From BNXB01 sp031548005 (GTDB taxonomy: Bacteria > Bacteroidota > Bacteroidia > Bacteroidales > Azobacteroidaceae), in NCBI GenBank assembly GCA_031548005.1, contig JAVBRK010000003.1:12823-76822 (forward strand): 64,000 nucleotides of DNA, in the 5' to 3' direction. Within the stretch, counting starts at the first letter, position 1. The number at the start of each line of letters is the position of its first letter. Positions 54,229 through 62,951 of this stretch are shown here, piece after piece. Below the pieces are notes generated by a model. It was not told where the DNA came from. It made no database searches and saw only the letters and a list, made by a program, of their open reading frames with translations. Made by a program: the position numbers and the translations under genes.

Positions 54229-55262
54229 ATCATCCGGGAATAAATCATTTCATGACTTTTTATGAAATTCCTGATGTCTGACCCTTCATCTTTAATAAAC
54301 CGGAAATAATGTTTCTCAGTGCAAAGAACCTCAATTTTTTTTGCCAGGTCTGCTGGATCTTCCGGATGAAAAGACAGCCCGATATCGTATTTTTTTACCA
54401 GGTTTTCCAGGGTACTGGATCCCGGGACGATGAGAGGAATTTCATTAACCATGGCTTCCGTCATTGGACCGCTATTGCCTGAAAACGATTTTCGGTAGGG
54501 TAGGGCCATGATATCGGTGATCCGGATATTTTCCATGAATTCCTTATCTGAAACTCCTTTTAAAACCAATCTGTTGTTTATATGATACTTATCTAATGAT
54601 TCCCGGATATACGCTTCGTCGAAATGTTCAGGTCTTCCAACAATGTTCAGTAATATTTTCTGCTTGATAGCTTCCGAAATGAAACGAAAACTTTCAATCA
54701 GGATATCCAGTCCTTTGTCGTATCGGGTTCCTCCGAGAGCAGAAATTACGATCGCATTTTTGGGGGAAATATTGTATTTTTCTCTCAATTGTTTTTTTTC
54801 GGCAATGTGTGAATAATCATAAAATGATGGATAAGGAACTAAGAACACATTTTTTGTTATCCCGGATTTAAAGTATTGTTCCTGAATGAATTCTGAGTGT
54901 ACAATGATCCCAGATAGTTTATTGCAGAAATTTTTCAATAAAATTTGCTTGGCCCGTTGTTCCGGAAATTTATGCATGGTTGCAATAATTTTCCGTTTGG
55001 AAGATTCCAGTTTTCCGATGTAGGGTGCGATATAAAAAAAATCTCCATATAGAAAATGAGCGATAGATTGCTCCGGGACCTGATGGAGTAATTTGAAAAA
55101 ACTATTGTACCGGTGGTATATTATCGATAACATACCGGATCCTATGTTGGATGGGATGAAATAATCGATTTTACTTGTACCCTGAATCTTGAGAAGGGCA
55201 TTCATGTACACGACGTTATGGCCAAAAGGATCGGGACTTGAATCTATCAAATTTATATTCAT
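54225..55262 (-). CDS. Glycosyltransferase family 4 protein
   Basis: 345 residues. The GT4 core is visible as VISALGGTRYDKGLDILIES, NIVGRPEHFD and GPMTEAMVNEIPLIVPG, with the usual second Glu replaced within NEIP. The N-terminal acceptor domain starts NLIDSSPDPFGHNVVYMNAL. Middle gene of three overlapping GT4 genes. Confidence 0.85.
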   Translation of the reverse strand: MNINLIDSSPDPFGHNVVYMNALLKIQGTSKIDYFIPSNIGSGMLSIIYHRYNSFFKLLHQVPEQSIAHFLYGDFFYIAPYIGKLESSKRKIIATMHKFPEQRAKQILLKNFCNKLSGIIVHSEFIQEQYFKSGITKNVFLVPYPSFYDYSHIAEKKQLREKYNISPKNAIVISALGGTRYDKGLDILIESFRFISEAIKQKILLNIVGRPEHFDEAYIRESLDKYHINNRLVLKGVSDKEFMENIRITDIMALPYRKSFSGNSGPMTEAMVNEIPLIVPGSSTLENLVKKYDIGLSFHPEDPADLAKKIEVLCTEKHYFRFIKDEGSDIRNFIKSHEMIYSRMI

Positions 55263-56326
55263 ACGGTTGGAGTGTTAAGAATATTCTGATATGCCTCTAA
55301 ATAGCGTGAAGTAGTCGTTGAAATGTCAAAGTTACAAACAACGTAATCGTATGCCTGTTGAGTCATTTTTATAATATCTTCCTGGGGAGTCTGTATTACT
55401 TCCAGTAATTTGTCGTGTAAATTATCGACGTTTCCCTGTGTAAAAGTATAGCCATACAAATTGTTCCCGATAATTTCCTGCAGGCCGTCGGCATTAGAAG
55501 AAAGAACGGGGACTTTAGCTGCCATGGCTTCAATCACGGTCAATCCGAATCCTTCGTAGCGGGAAGGTTGAATCAGTAGGTCATATTCACAGAGGCGCTC
55601 CTGTATGAAATCGAGTGATTTATTCCCCTCGAAAATCACTTGTTCCGATAGGTTCATTTCGTCCGATAGCTGTTCTAAGTACTGCCGGGACGGACCTTCT
55701 CCGAAAAAATGGAGGATGAAATTGTCAAATTTTCTTTCCTTCTTAAGCTGGCCTAAAGCCTTTATTAGAAGGTCATGCCCTTTGATTTCGTGGATTAGCC
55801 GGCCGATCTGTACGAAATGCCATTTTTTATTCCCGCTATTGTAATCGGTCTTCAGACGAAAACGAATAATGTTTATCCCATTGTAAATCAGTGTGGAGTC
55901 TAATCTGCATTTTTTTTTGATCTGTTCTTGTGTAGACCGGGAGATTGCAAACAAGTGATTGTACTTGTAAAGCGAGTCAATGTCCATTTTGACGGAATGT
56001 ACCGTCAGACAACGGTTTTTTATCCACTTTCGAACAGGAATGTAATCGATCAGGTTATCTTGATGGAAATGAAAAATATCGCTTTTGGCCGATAATAATA
56101 ATTGTGATAGCTTTAGAAAATAAAGCGGATTCTTGTTATGTAGCGGCCTCTTTATTAAATGTTTCCTTACCCGGCTGTCTATTCTGCTGATCAGATTCGG
56201 TTCAATAATGTTGTTCACGACGATCATTTCCACTTCATGGGCCAAGCATTGTCGATTTAATAATTGTACCAGCAGCGTTTCAGCACCACCATAGGTCAGA
56301 CTCCAGATGACGTGTGTAATTTTCAT
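55259..56326 (-). CDS. Glycosyltransferase family 4 protein
   Basis: 355 residues. N-terminal VIWSLTYGGAETLLVQLLNR is the classical GT4 glycine loop; the C-terminal domain has VQIGRLIHEIKGHDLLIKA, LHFFGEGP and SRYEGFGLTVIEAMAAKVPV with the full E-x7-E. First gene of the leftward run; a -7 box lies just upstream. Confidence 0.9.
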   Translation of the reverse strand: MKITHVIWSLTYGGAETLLVQLLNRQCLAHEVEMIVVNNIIEPNLISRIDSRVRKHLIKRPLHNKNPLYFLKLSQLLLSAKSDIFHFHQDNLIDYIPVRKWIKNRCLTVHSVKMDIDSLYKYNHLFAISRSTQEQIKKKCRLDSTLIYNGINIIRFRLKTDYNSGNKKWHFVQIGRLIHEIKGHDLLIKALGQLKKERKFDNFILHFFGEGPSRQYLEQLSDEMNLSEQVIFEGNKSLDFIQERLCEYDLLIQPSRYEGFGLTVIEAMAAKVPVLSSNADGLQEIIGNNLYGYTFTQGNVDNLHDKLLEVIQTPQEDIIKMTQQAYDYVVCNFDISTTTSRYLEAYQNILNTPTV

Positions 56327-56336
56327 ATTTACTTTG

Positions 56337-56417
56337 CAAATATAACTATCTTTCCAGACAAAAAACAGTATTTTTTATTTTGTATGCTTCTTAAATGACA
56401 ATTTTTACCTAAGTTTG
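56337..56417. promoter_or_regulatory. Divergent promoter region of the glycosyltransferase locus
   Basis: Minus strand: TATATTTG (plus-strand 56337-56344), 11 bp before the GT4 ATG at 56326. Plus strand: TAAGTTTG (56410-56417), 47 bp before the GT2 ATG at 56464. The region between is AT-rich. -33 elements are poor or badly spaced. Confidence 0.5.
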
Positions 56418-56463
56418 CAAAGATAAAAACGGCTTTTATGTCTCGTTATTGAATCGATTGAGA

Positions 56464-57225
56464 ATGAAATTTACAATATTAACCCCATCCTATAACCAGG
56501 CGCATTATTTAGAAGAAAATATCCTTTCTGTTTTAAACCAGGAGGGTGTTGATGTAGAGCATATTGTGATTGATGGTGGTTCGACAGACAATACGGTTGA
56601 AATATTGAATAAGTACCCACACCTGAAGTGGGTTTCTGAAAAGGATGAAGGACAGGCCGATGCTTTACAGAAAGGGTTACAGATGGCAACCGGAGAAATT
56701 GTCGGATGGGTCAATTCGGACGATTATTTAGAAAAAGATATTCTGAAAAGGATTATTGGCCGGTTTGAAAATCCCGGAATAGACTGGATTATAGGAAATA
56801 TCAGTTATGTCGATGAATCCAAAGGGTCTGTCTGGAAAGACCGGAGTCAGGAAATTACGGAAAAATCTTTGTTTTCCAATCCGGATATCTTACGTCAACA
56901 GGGCACTTTTTTTCGAAAAGAAACGTTGGTAACAGCCGGAGGTTTTGATAAAAAGTACCAGCTTTGTATGGATCTGGATCTCTGGTTTCGCATGCTTCGT
57001 TTGTCTCTCCCGGTGATGGTCGATGAAAATCTGGCCTATTTCAGGTTGCATGAATTTCAGAAAACATCCGGAAAACAAACCGATGCCCAGTTAAAGGAGA
57101 TGCTTGATATTTTTGAAAAGTACGGTTCCGGGAGCTATTATAAATTTAAAATACGATACCGGAAGCAGTATTTTAAGATTCGGCTTAAGATCGTGAAGAC
57201 TGTGAAAAAGTTTCTGAACATCTAA
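56464..57225 (+). CDS. Glycosyltransferase family 2 protein
   Basis: 253 residues from ATG 56464 (MKFTILTPSYNQAHYLEENI), the standard GT-A start; five upstream codons to 56449 are also in frame. VIDGGSTDNTVEIL and the metal-binding WVNSDDYLEKD are present, and the acceptor-side Asp region is MDLDLWFRML. Likely adds a sugar to the same polysaccharide as its neighbours. 13 bp to the next gene. Confidence 0.92.
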   Translation: MKFTILTPSYNQAHYLEENILSVLNQEGVDVEHIVIDGGSTDNTVEILNKYPHLKWVSEKDEGQADALQKGLQMATGEIVGWVNSDDYLEKDILKRIIGRFENPGIDWIIGNISYVDESKGSVWKDRSQEITEKSLFSNPDILRQQGTFFRKETLVTAGGFDKKYQLCMDLDLWFRMLRLSLPVMVDENLAYFRLHEFQKTSGKQTDAQLKEMLDIFEKYGSGSYYKFKIRYRKQYFKIRLKIVKTVKKFLNI

Positions 57226-57238
57226 GAATAGAGAAGAT

Positions 57239-58441
57239 ATGAAAAGGATCCTTCTGGTAAATAAATTCTATTATCCTTTTGGTGGAGATTGTTTATATAC
57301 TCTCAATCTGGAATCTTTGCTTCAAAAACAGGGTCATGAGGTGGCTGTTTTTGCTCAGGAAAGCCCCAGAAACCTTTCTTCAAAATGGTCGTCTTATTTT
57401 CCTTCTGAAGTTTCATATTCTTTAAAAAATCCAAGTGGTTTATTGGCAACTTTTTCCCGGCCTATGGGATCGGAAGAGGTAAAAATGAAATTTCTCCGGC
57501 TTTTGGATGACTTTCAGCCGGATGTTGTACATCTTAATAATATTCACACCCATTTATCTCCTGTCATTGCCCGGATTGCCTCAGAAAAAGGAATCAAGGT
57601 CATCTGGACATTACACGATTACAAACTGCTCTGTCCCAGGTCGGATTGTTTAAGGCAGGGGAAATCTTCTTGTGAAAAATGTTACGATTCGAAAGCGAAT
57701 GTAATCAGGTATCGTTGTACTCATGGTAGTTTTCCGGCAAGCTTTCTGGCCTATATGGAAGCTCTGAAGTGGAGCCGGAAAAAGTTGGAAAGTTATACCG
57801 CCCGGTTTATCTGTCCGAGTCATTTTATGAAAAGCCGGATGCAACGGGGACATTTTGATGAAAATAAACTCTGTGTCCTTCATAACTTTATAGATACGAG
57901 CAAGGTCAAACGGGATAGTTATACTAAATCGGATTATTACTGCTATGTCGGACGTATTTCTGTGGAGAAAGGTTTGAAAACGTTACTGAATGCAGCCTCC
58001 GGGCTTTCGTTCCGATTAAAGGTTGTTGGCGACGGCCCCCAGCTTCATGACCTGAAATCCTGCTACAAGCAGGAAAATATAGAGTTTTTTGGAAAACAGG
58101 ATTGGACTGCGATCAAAGAAATCGTAGGGAATGCACGCTTTTCGGTTATCCCTTCCGAGTGGTATGAGAATAATCCTCTGTCGGTAATCGAGTCTTTGTG
58201 CCTCGGAACTCCAGTGATTGGAGCTAAAAACGGTGGAATTCCCGAATTAATTGAAAACGGCGTAACCGGCTGCCTTTTTGAACCGGGGAATATGGATGAT
58301 TTAAAAAAGAAAATTATATCTTTGTATGAAAAAGAAAATTCAGAATCGGATTACCGGCTTATTGCGGAGAAATCGCAGCAGGCTTTTTCCGAGAAAATCC
58401 ACTATGAAGCATTGATAAAGATTTATGAAGAACCTTGTTGA
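57239..58441 (+). CDS. Glycosyltransferase family 4 protein with cysteine cluster
   Basis: 400 residues. N-terminal NKFYYPFGGDCLYTLNLESL; after TLHDYKLLCPRSDC there is a cluster of five more cysteines (SSCEKCYD, YRCTHGS, about 125-165) that could bind metal and is seen in some GT4 enzymes. The C-terminal domain has YVGRISVEKGLKTLL and SEWYENNPLSVIESLCLGTP. Its 3' end overlaps the acyltransferase by 17 bp. Confidence 0.9.
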   Translation: MKRILLVNKFYYPFGGDCLYTLNLESLLQKQGHEVAVFAQESPRNLSSKWSSYFPSEVSYSLKNPSGLLATFSRPMGSEEVKMKFLRLLDDFQPDVVHLNNIHTHLSPVIARIASEKGIKVIWTLHDYKLLCPRSDCLRQGKSSCEKCYDSKANVIRYRCTHGSFPASFLAYMEALKWSRKKLESYTARFICPSHFMKSRMQRGHFDENKLCVLHNFIDTSKVKRDSYTKSDYYCYVGRISVEKGLKTLLNAASGLSFRLKVVGDGPQLHDLKSCYKQENIEFFGKQDWTAIKEIVGNARFSVIPSEWYENNPLSVIESLCLGTPVIGAKNGGIPELIENGVTGCLFEPGNMDDLKKKIISLYEKENSESDYRLIAEKSQQAFSEKIHYEALIKIYEEPC

Positions 58442-59123
58442 TTCTATGATCCGGAAATTAGGAAAAGACGGCTATTCAGTTGATAAAGATATGACTTCCT
58501 ATTCCTTGTTTATTGTCATGAAATCCCGTTTATTAGCTGCTTTCCGTGGCTTCTGGTATAAATTGTTTCTGAAAAAAAGTGAAGGAATTCTTTTTGTAGG
58601 TAAAGGATGCCAGTTGAAGCATAAGCATAAAATAAGCCTTGGAAAAACGGTGACAATCGATGATGGAGTGGAAATCAATGCGCTTAGTCGCAGAGGAGTA
58701 ATGATCGGAAATAACGTTACCATCAAGAAAAATACCATAATAGAATGTACCGGGGTAATCCGGGAATTGGGAGAAGGTATCCGTATCGGAGAGCATACCG
58801 GGATTTCTCAGAACTGCTTTATCCAGGTTCGTGGTTTTGTCGACATTGGTTCCCGGGTCATTTTTGGTCCTAATGTTTCTGTTTTTTCTGCAAATCATAA
58901 TTTCAATAACCCCGATGTCCCGATTATGGACCAGGGAGAAAGTCAAAAAGGGGTTATTATAGAAGATGATGTTTGGCTGGGTTCAGGATGTATTATCCTT
59001 GATGGCGTCAAAATCGGAACCGGCAGTGTTGTGGCAGCCGGTAGTGTCGTGAACAGAGATATTCCTCCTTATGCGGTTGTTGGAGGGATTCCGGCAACAG
59101 TGTTGAAGAGCCGGAAGGAATAA
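58425..59123 (+). CDS. Left-handed beta-helix (hexapeptide) acyltransferase
   Basis: 232 residues. Repeated hexapeptides from about residue 65 to 220 (GVMIGNNVTIKKNTIIECTG, VIIEDDVWLGSGCIILDGVK, IGTGSVVAAGSVV) and the catalytic-region SANHNF match WcaF/LacA-like O-acetyltransferases. It probably decorates the polysaccharide made by the adjoining glycosyltransferases. Begins inside the preceding GT4 gene. Confidence 0.9.
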   Translation: MKNLVDSMIRKLGKDGYSVDKDMTSYSLFIVMKSRLLAAFRGFWYKLFLKKSEGILFVGKGCQLKHKHKISLGKTVTIDDGVEINALSRRGVMIGNNVTIKKNTIIECTGVIRELGEGIRIGEHTGISQNCFIQVRGFVDIGSRVIFGPNVSVFSANHNFNNPDVPIMDQGESQKGVIIEDDVWLGSGCIILDGVKIGTGSVVAAGSVVNRDIPPYAVVGGIPATVLKSRKE

Positions 59124-59147
59124 CTTAGCGTTCGATTGATAAGACAA

Positions 59148-59165
59148 TAAAGATGCGTATCTTTA
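59148..59165. promoter_or_regulatory. Perfect 7-bp inverted repeat upstream of cdsA
   Basis: TAAAGAT-gcgt-ATCTTTA lies 28 bp before the cdsA ATG. Its right arm (TATCTTTA) is one base from a -7 box, so the repeat could be an operator over the cdsA promoter. No T run follows, so it is unlikely to be a terminator. Confidence 0.35.
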
Positions 59166-59193
59166 CGCCGGAAAAATATTAAAATTTTATTGA

Positions 59194-60027
59194 ATGGAGA
59201 ATTTCAGACAGAGGTTATTGACCGGAGCGATCTATGTTTTACTGATAACGGCCGGTATTATGATAAACTCGTATACATTCCTGGCCTTGTTCTCCCTGGT
59301 CGTTATATTGTGCCTTTGGGAATTTTACGGACTGATCAACAAGTCAAAAGCGGTATTGATTAATCCGTATTACAATTGTTTGGGAGGGTTGCTGCTTTTT
59401 GTTTCTACTTTTCTCTACTCCTCGGGAACATTGGGACATTTTATTTTCTTTCCCTACCTGTTGTATGTCGTCATTTTACTGATTTCCGAATTATATCAGA
59501 AACGGCAGGACCCGCTGATGCATCTTGCCTATACATTTCTGGGGCAGTGTTACATTGCATTACCCATTTCCGTGTTAAATATGGTTGCTTTCCAGACCGA
59601 TGACTTCGGAGTGAGCAGTTATTATTTCATATTGGTGCTTTCTTTGTTTGTTTTCATCTGGATTAACGATACCGGAGCTTACTTGATTGGAGTTGCATTC
59701 GGACAACATCGACTTTTTGAGCGGATCTCTCCGAAAAAATCATGGGAAGGTTTTTTGGGAGGACTTGTTTTTACGATTCTTGCATCCTTTGTTTTTGCCC
59801 GTTTTGAGCCTGAGATTCCTTATTACGACTGGATCGGATTGGCCGTAACGATTGTCGTTTTCGGCACTTGGGGAGATTTGGTCGAATCATTGATTAAACG
59901 AACGCTGGAAGTTAAAGATTCAGGACATTCCCTTCCCGGCCACGGAGGATATCTCGATCGTTTCGATAGTCTGTTACTGGCTGTATATGGAATGCTTTTC
60001 TATGTGCAGTTGTTTATTCGCAATTAA
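59194..60027 (+). CDS. cdsA: Phosphatidate cytidylyltransferase
   Basis: 277 residues, about eight membrane helices. The CdsA signature is at the C-terminus: SLIKRTLEVKDSG, then PGHGGYLDRFDSLL. Makes CDP-diacylglycerol for phospholipid synthesis. Ends overlapping the convergent MFS gene by 14 bp. Confidence 0.96.
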   Translation: MENFRQRLLTGAIYVLLITAGIMINSYTFLALFSLVVILCLWEFYGLINKSKAVLINPYYNCLGGLLLFVSTFLYSSGTLGHFIFFPYLLYVVILLISELYQKRQDPLMHLAYTFLGQCYIALPISVLNMVAFQTDDFGVSSYYFILVLSLFVFIWINDTGAYLIGVAFGQHRLFERISPKKSWEGFLGGLVFTILASFVFARFEPEIPYYDWIGLAVTIVVFGTWGDLVESLIKRTLEVKDSGHSLPGHGGYLDRFDSLLLAVYGMLFYVQLFIRN

Positions 60028-61246
60028 TCTTTTTCATTGCTGCATTTTTCAGTGTTTTATTGAAAAATATCTGAACACTTTGTAAAATCAGCAATATTCC
60101 ACAAATAAGGAATAAGAGGTTCAGGTTTATTATGTCTCCCAGCGGTCCGAAAAGGAGCATGCCTGCCGGCATAATCGCTGTTGCTACTATCTGTACCCAG
60201 CTGAATACCCGCCCTTGTTTTTCTACTTCTACAATTTCCTGGAATAAAGTCATTTCGGTAGCATTGAAAAAAGAAGCAAAAACTCCCATAATCAGCATCA
60301 TAGCCATGTAAATATAAAAATCAGGAATGTATAGCAGGGAACAGGAGATTCCAACCACCAGACACGATAACGCGATGGTGTTGATCCGGTTTTTAAGACC
60401 TCCCCACCAGGCTATGATCCCTCCGCCAAGCATCATTCCTCCACTGAATGCCACTTCCAAGGCTGATAAACGCCATACTTCTTCTCCAAAATTCCTGGCA
60501 ACGGCAATCTGACTTAAGAATGCAGCCGGGGTTATCAGGAAAAAATAGAAGGTATACATGACCAGCATTTCGCGGACAAAGATATTCCGGGTTACGTATT
60601 CCCAACCTTCTTTCAGATCGCTTATGTAGTCGGTTTCCGGTTCTTGGTCCGGTTTGATATGCGATTTTATGGGTAGAAGCATTAAAATACAGATTCCAAT
60701 GGCAGCAGTGATCACATCGATGAAGAAAATCATACCTAAGGAAGCAATTGAAAGTAATCCGGCGCTGACCACCGGGGCCAGCAACATGATTGCAGACTGT
60801 AAGCTTCCATTGATACCGTTGATTTTTAATAACCGGTCTTCCGGAACCATTTGTGGAATGATTGCTCCGACTGCCGGCGTTTGAATTCCTGTTCCGACCG
60901 AACGTATTCCCAATACCAGAAATATCAGCCATAATTCCCGGTATCCAGCTAGGTAGATGATCGCCAGTAAAAGCGTAACAGCAGCAATTCCGGTATCGGA
61001 CCAGATAATGAGTGCTTTACGATTGTTCCGGTCGGCCCAGACTCCCGCAAACAGGGATACGATCAGTCTGGGTAAAAATACGCAAGCCGTTCCGATGGCC
61101 ATGGCCACACCTGATTTGGTTGCCAGGGTAATGTGCCAGATAACCGCAAATTCTACCAGAGCCGAACCAAAAAGGGAGATGGCTTGCCCTGTCATGAATA
61201 GGGTGATGGTTTTTTTCCAGTTCCGGAAAGTGATATCGTTATTCAT
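60014..61246 (-). CDS. Major facilitator superfamily transporter
   Basis: 410 residues from ATG 61246 (MNNDITFRNWKKTITLFMTG). A -7 box (TATCTTTG, plus-strand 61265-61272) lies upstream of this ATG but inside the in-frame extension to 61282, which excludes the longer start. Twelve hydrophobic segments; VWADRNNRKALI is the MFS loop 2-3 motif. Resembles DHA3-type drug/macrolide exporters. Substrate unknown. Confidence 0.88.
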   Translation of the reverse strand: MNNDITFRNWKKTITLFMTGQAISLFGSALVEFAVIWHITLATKSGVAMAIGTACVFLPRLIVSLFAGVWADRNNRKALIIWSDTGIAAVTLLLAIIYLAGYRELWLIFLVLGIRSVGTGIQTPAVGAIIPQMVPEDRLLKINGINGSLQSAIMLLAPVVSAGLLSIASLGMIFFIDVITAAIGICILMLLPIKSHIKPDQEPETDYISDLKEGWEYVTRNIFVREMLVMYTFYFFLITPAAFLSQIAVARNFGEEVWRLSALEVAFSGGMMLGGGIIAWWGGLKNRINTIALSCLVVGISCSLLYIPDFYIYMAMMLIMGVFASFFNATEMTLFQEIVEVEKQGRVFSWVQIVATAIMPAGMLLFGPLGDIINLNLLFLICGILLILQSVQIFFNKTLKNAAMKKINCE

Positions 61247-61264
61247 TGTTCTGATTTTCGGCTC

Positions 61265-61272
61265 CAAAGATA
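61265..61272 (-). promoter_or_regulatory. -7 box of the MFS transporter
   Basis: TATCTTTG on the minus strand, 19 nt before the chosen ATG; no -33 seen. Confidence 0.45.
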
Positions 61273-61277
61273 ATAAA

Positions 61278-61321
61278 AACAAAGCGCTGCCGGAAATTTA
61301 TATTCGACAACGCTTTGTTTA
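61278..61321 (-). terminator. Intrinsic terminator of the OMPP1/FadL gene
   Basis: AAACAAAGCG and CGCTTTGTTT pair across a 24-nt loop, and on the minus strand a T-rich tract follows. Lies 17 bp past the outer-membrane protein stop and just upstream of the MFS promoter. Confidence 0.65.
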
Positions 61322-61337
61322 TTTACCGGATATATTC

Positions 61338-62900
61338 TTAAAACTTATATCCTAATGTTAGTACACCTTTATACATACTATTGGTGAATTTTGCCGGCGT
61401 GGAATTCAGAACAACGCTTCCCGCTTCAAAAAATTTGGGATAATAAAATAATTCGTCCGTTTGGGTGCGGTAAACAAATGCAGCATCCACATAGAAATTA
61501 TTGGTGATACGGTACCCAATCCCACAGGTAATATAATTGGCATCTCCTTCCACGGTGTAATGAGGAATCGTACCTACAACGGGTACAGCCACTAACCCGT
61601 CTTTGAACTCTTTTTTATAGGGGTTTTGCATCCAGGCATAACCTGCACGTGCTGAAAACTGAGGTGTTACACGATATTCGATTCCCGCTTTTATGGAGGA
61701 AGTTGTTTTGAAGTCCTCGTCGATATATTCATTATCTACGTAGTTATAACCGTCCGGCTCCTGCATATCCATACCAGTATAATCGGTTATTTCGTAATCG
61801 AGACTGACAATGGCTTTGGTCCCTATGATTCCGGCGATACTGGCTGTCCAGCGGTAGGGAGTTTTAAGCTGATAATCGAGGTAGGCATCTTTTGGAGTCC
61901 AGGACTCTGTATATACACTTTCTCCTCCATCCATATATTCGTAGTTGGTTTCTCCAACGTACGACCGGGTCAGGTTATACCATGTCGGAGAATGGTATGC
62001 AAGACCAATCCGTAAAGCATCGACAGGCCGGAATATAGCGCCTATAGATACCTGATAACCGGCTCCGTCTTCTATCATATCATTATATAGATCGTATCCA
62101 TCGAGGTTTGTTCCGTTATTGAATTCTTCCGAATACTGGGAAGACATCGAATAATACATATCTGTCAACGAAAATGTAGCTCCAAGGTATAGCTTTTCTG
62201 AAAAATTTGTTCCTAATGTAAAATCGTAAGTTTCAATGTATCCTTTTTCCGAAACTTTCAGGAATGGATCAACAGTTGCTCCTTGTGATAAAGTCCGGGG
62301 ACTGTACATTTTTTTTCCATCGTCATAAGCAATTAAATCTCCGTTGTAACCCAGGACCGTCAGCCAGGATGCATTGCTGCGGTATGGATCATATCCTTCT
62401 CTAAGTCCCAAAACCTGAGGGCCGTATCCTTCGGAATTTGCAAGTTCTGCCATATAATCGGTCAGCGAGGTTGTCATTCCTCTTCCGGAAGAAGTATATT
62501 GCCGGTCGAAGTTTTTTAATCTGCTGTATGTAAATCCGAAATTGATGCTCGACGTTGTTTCATTGCCCAGAGGAAAATAGCCCATGTAAGCAATGTTATC
62601 AAAATTAAATTTGAAACGGCTGTCGCTGTTGGTGGTTCCCTGCCAGTTTGTTTCGATGTTGGCCGATGAAAAATTCAGGGTTGTTACTACTTCGGAAGAG
62701 CGATAAACCCCAATCCCTGCAGGATTGGCCATCACCCCGGTTAGATCACCACCCAGAGCTCCAAAGGCACCTCCCATGCCCAATCCTCTGGCAGAGCCTG
62801 AAAGATCGTTTCTTGTATTGCGTAAGGCATCATTCTCACCTTGTCCATAAGAAAGAAATCCCATAGTCAAGGTAAAGGATAATAATATGATTCGTTTCAT
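61338..62900 (-). CDS. OMPP1/FadL/TodX-family outer-membrane protein
   Basis: 520 residues with signal peptide (MKRIILLSFTLTMGFLSYGQ). SGSARGLGMGGAFGALGGD and VMANPAGIGVYRSSEV are the N-terminal hatch motifs of FadL-like long-chain fatty-acid/hydrophobic transporters; repeated amphipathic strands follow, ending MYKGVLTLGYKF. Downstream gene of the repetitive protein at the window edge (51 bp gap), probably the same operon. Confidence 0.9.
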   Translation of the reverse strand: MKRIILLSFTLTMGFLSYGQGENDALRNTRNDLSGSARGLGMGGAFGALGGDLTGVMANPAGIGVYRSSEVVTTLNFSSANIETNWQGTTNSDSRFKFNFDNIAYMGYFPLGNETTSSINFGFTYSRLKNFDRQYTSSGRGMTTSLTDYMAELANSEGYGPQVLGLREGYDPYRSNASWLTVLGYNGDLIAYDDGKKMYSPRTLSQGATVDPFLKVSEKGYIETYDFTLGTNFSEKLYLGATFSLTDMYYSMSSQYSEEFNNGTNLDGYDLYNDMIEDGAGYQVSIGAIFRPVDALRIGLAYHSPTWYNLTRSYVGETNYEYMDGGESVYTESWTPKDAYLDYQLKTPYRWTASIAGIIGTKAIVSLDYEITDYTGMDMQEPDGYNYVDNEYIDEDFKTTSSIKAGIEYRVTPQFSARAGYAWMQNPYKKEFKDGLVAVPVVGTIPHYTVEGDANYITCGIGYRITNNFYVDAAFVYRTQTDELFYYPKFFEAGSVVLNSTPAKFTNSMYKGVLTLGYKF

Positions 62901-62951
62901 ACAATGTTTTTATAAATATTCTTCAATAGATTTGTTCCGGGTTCTCTTTGA

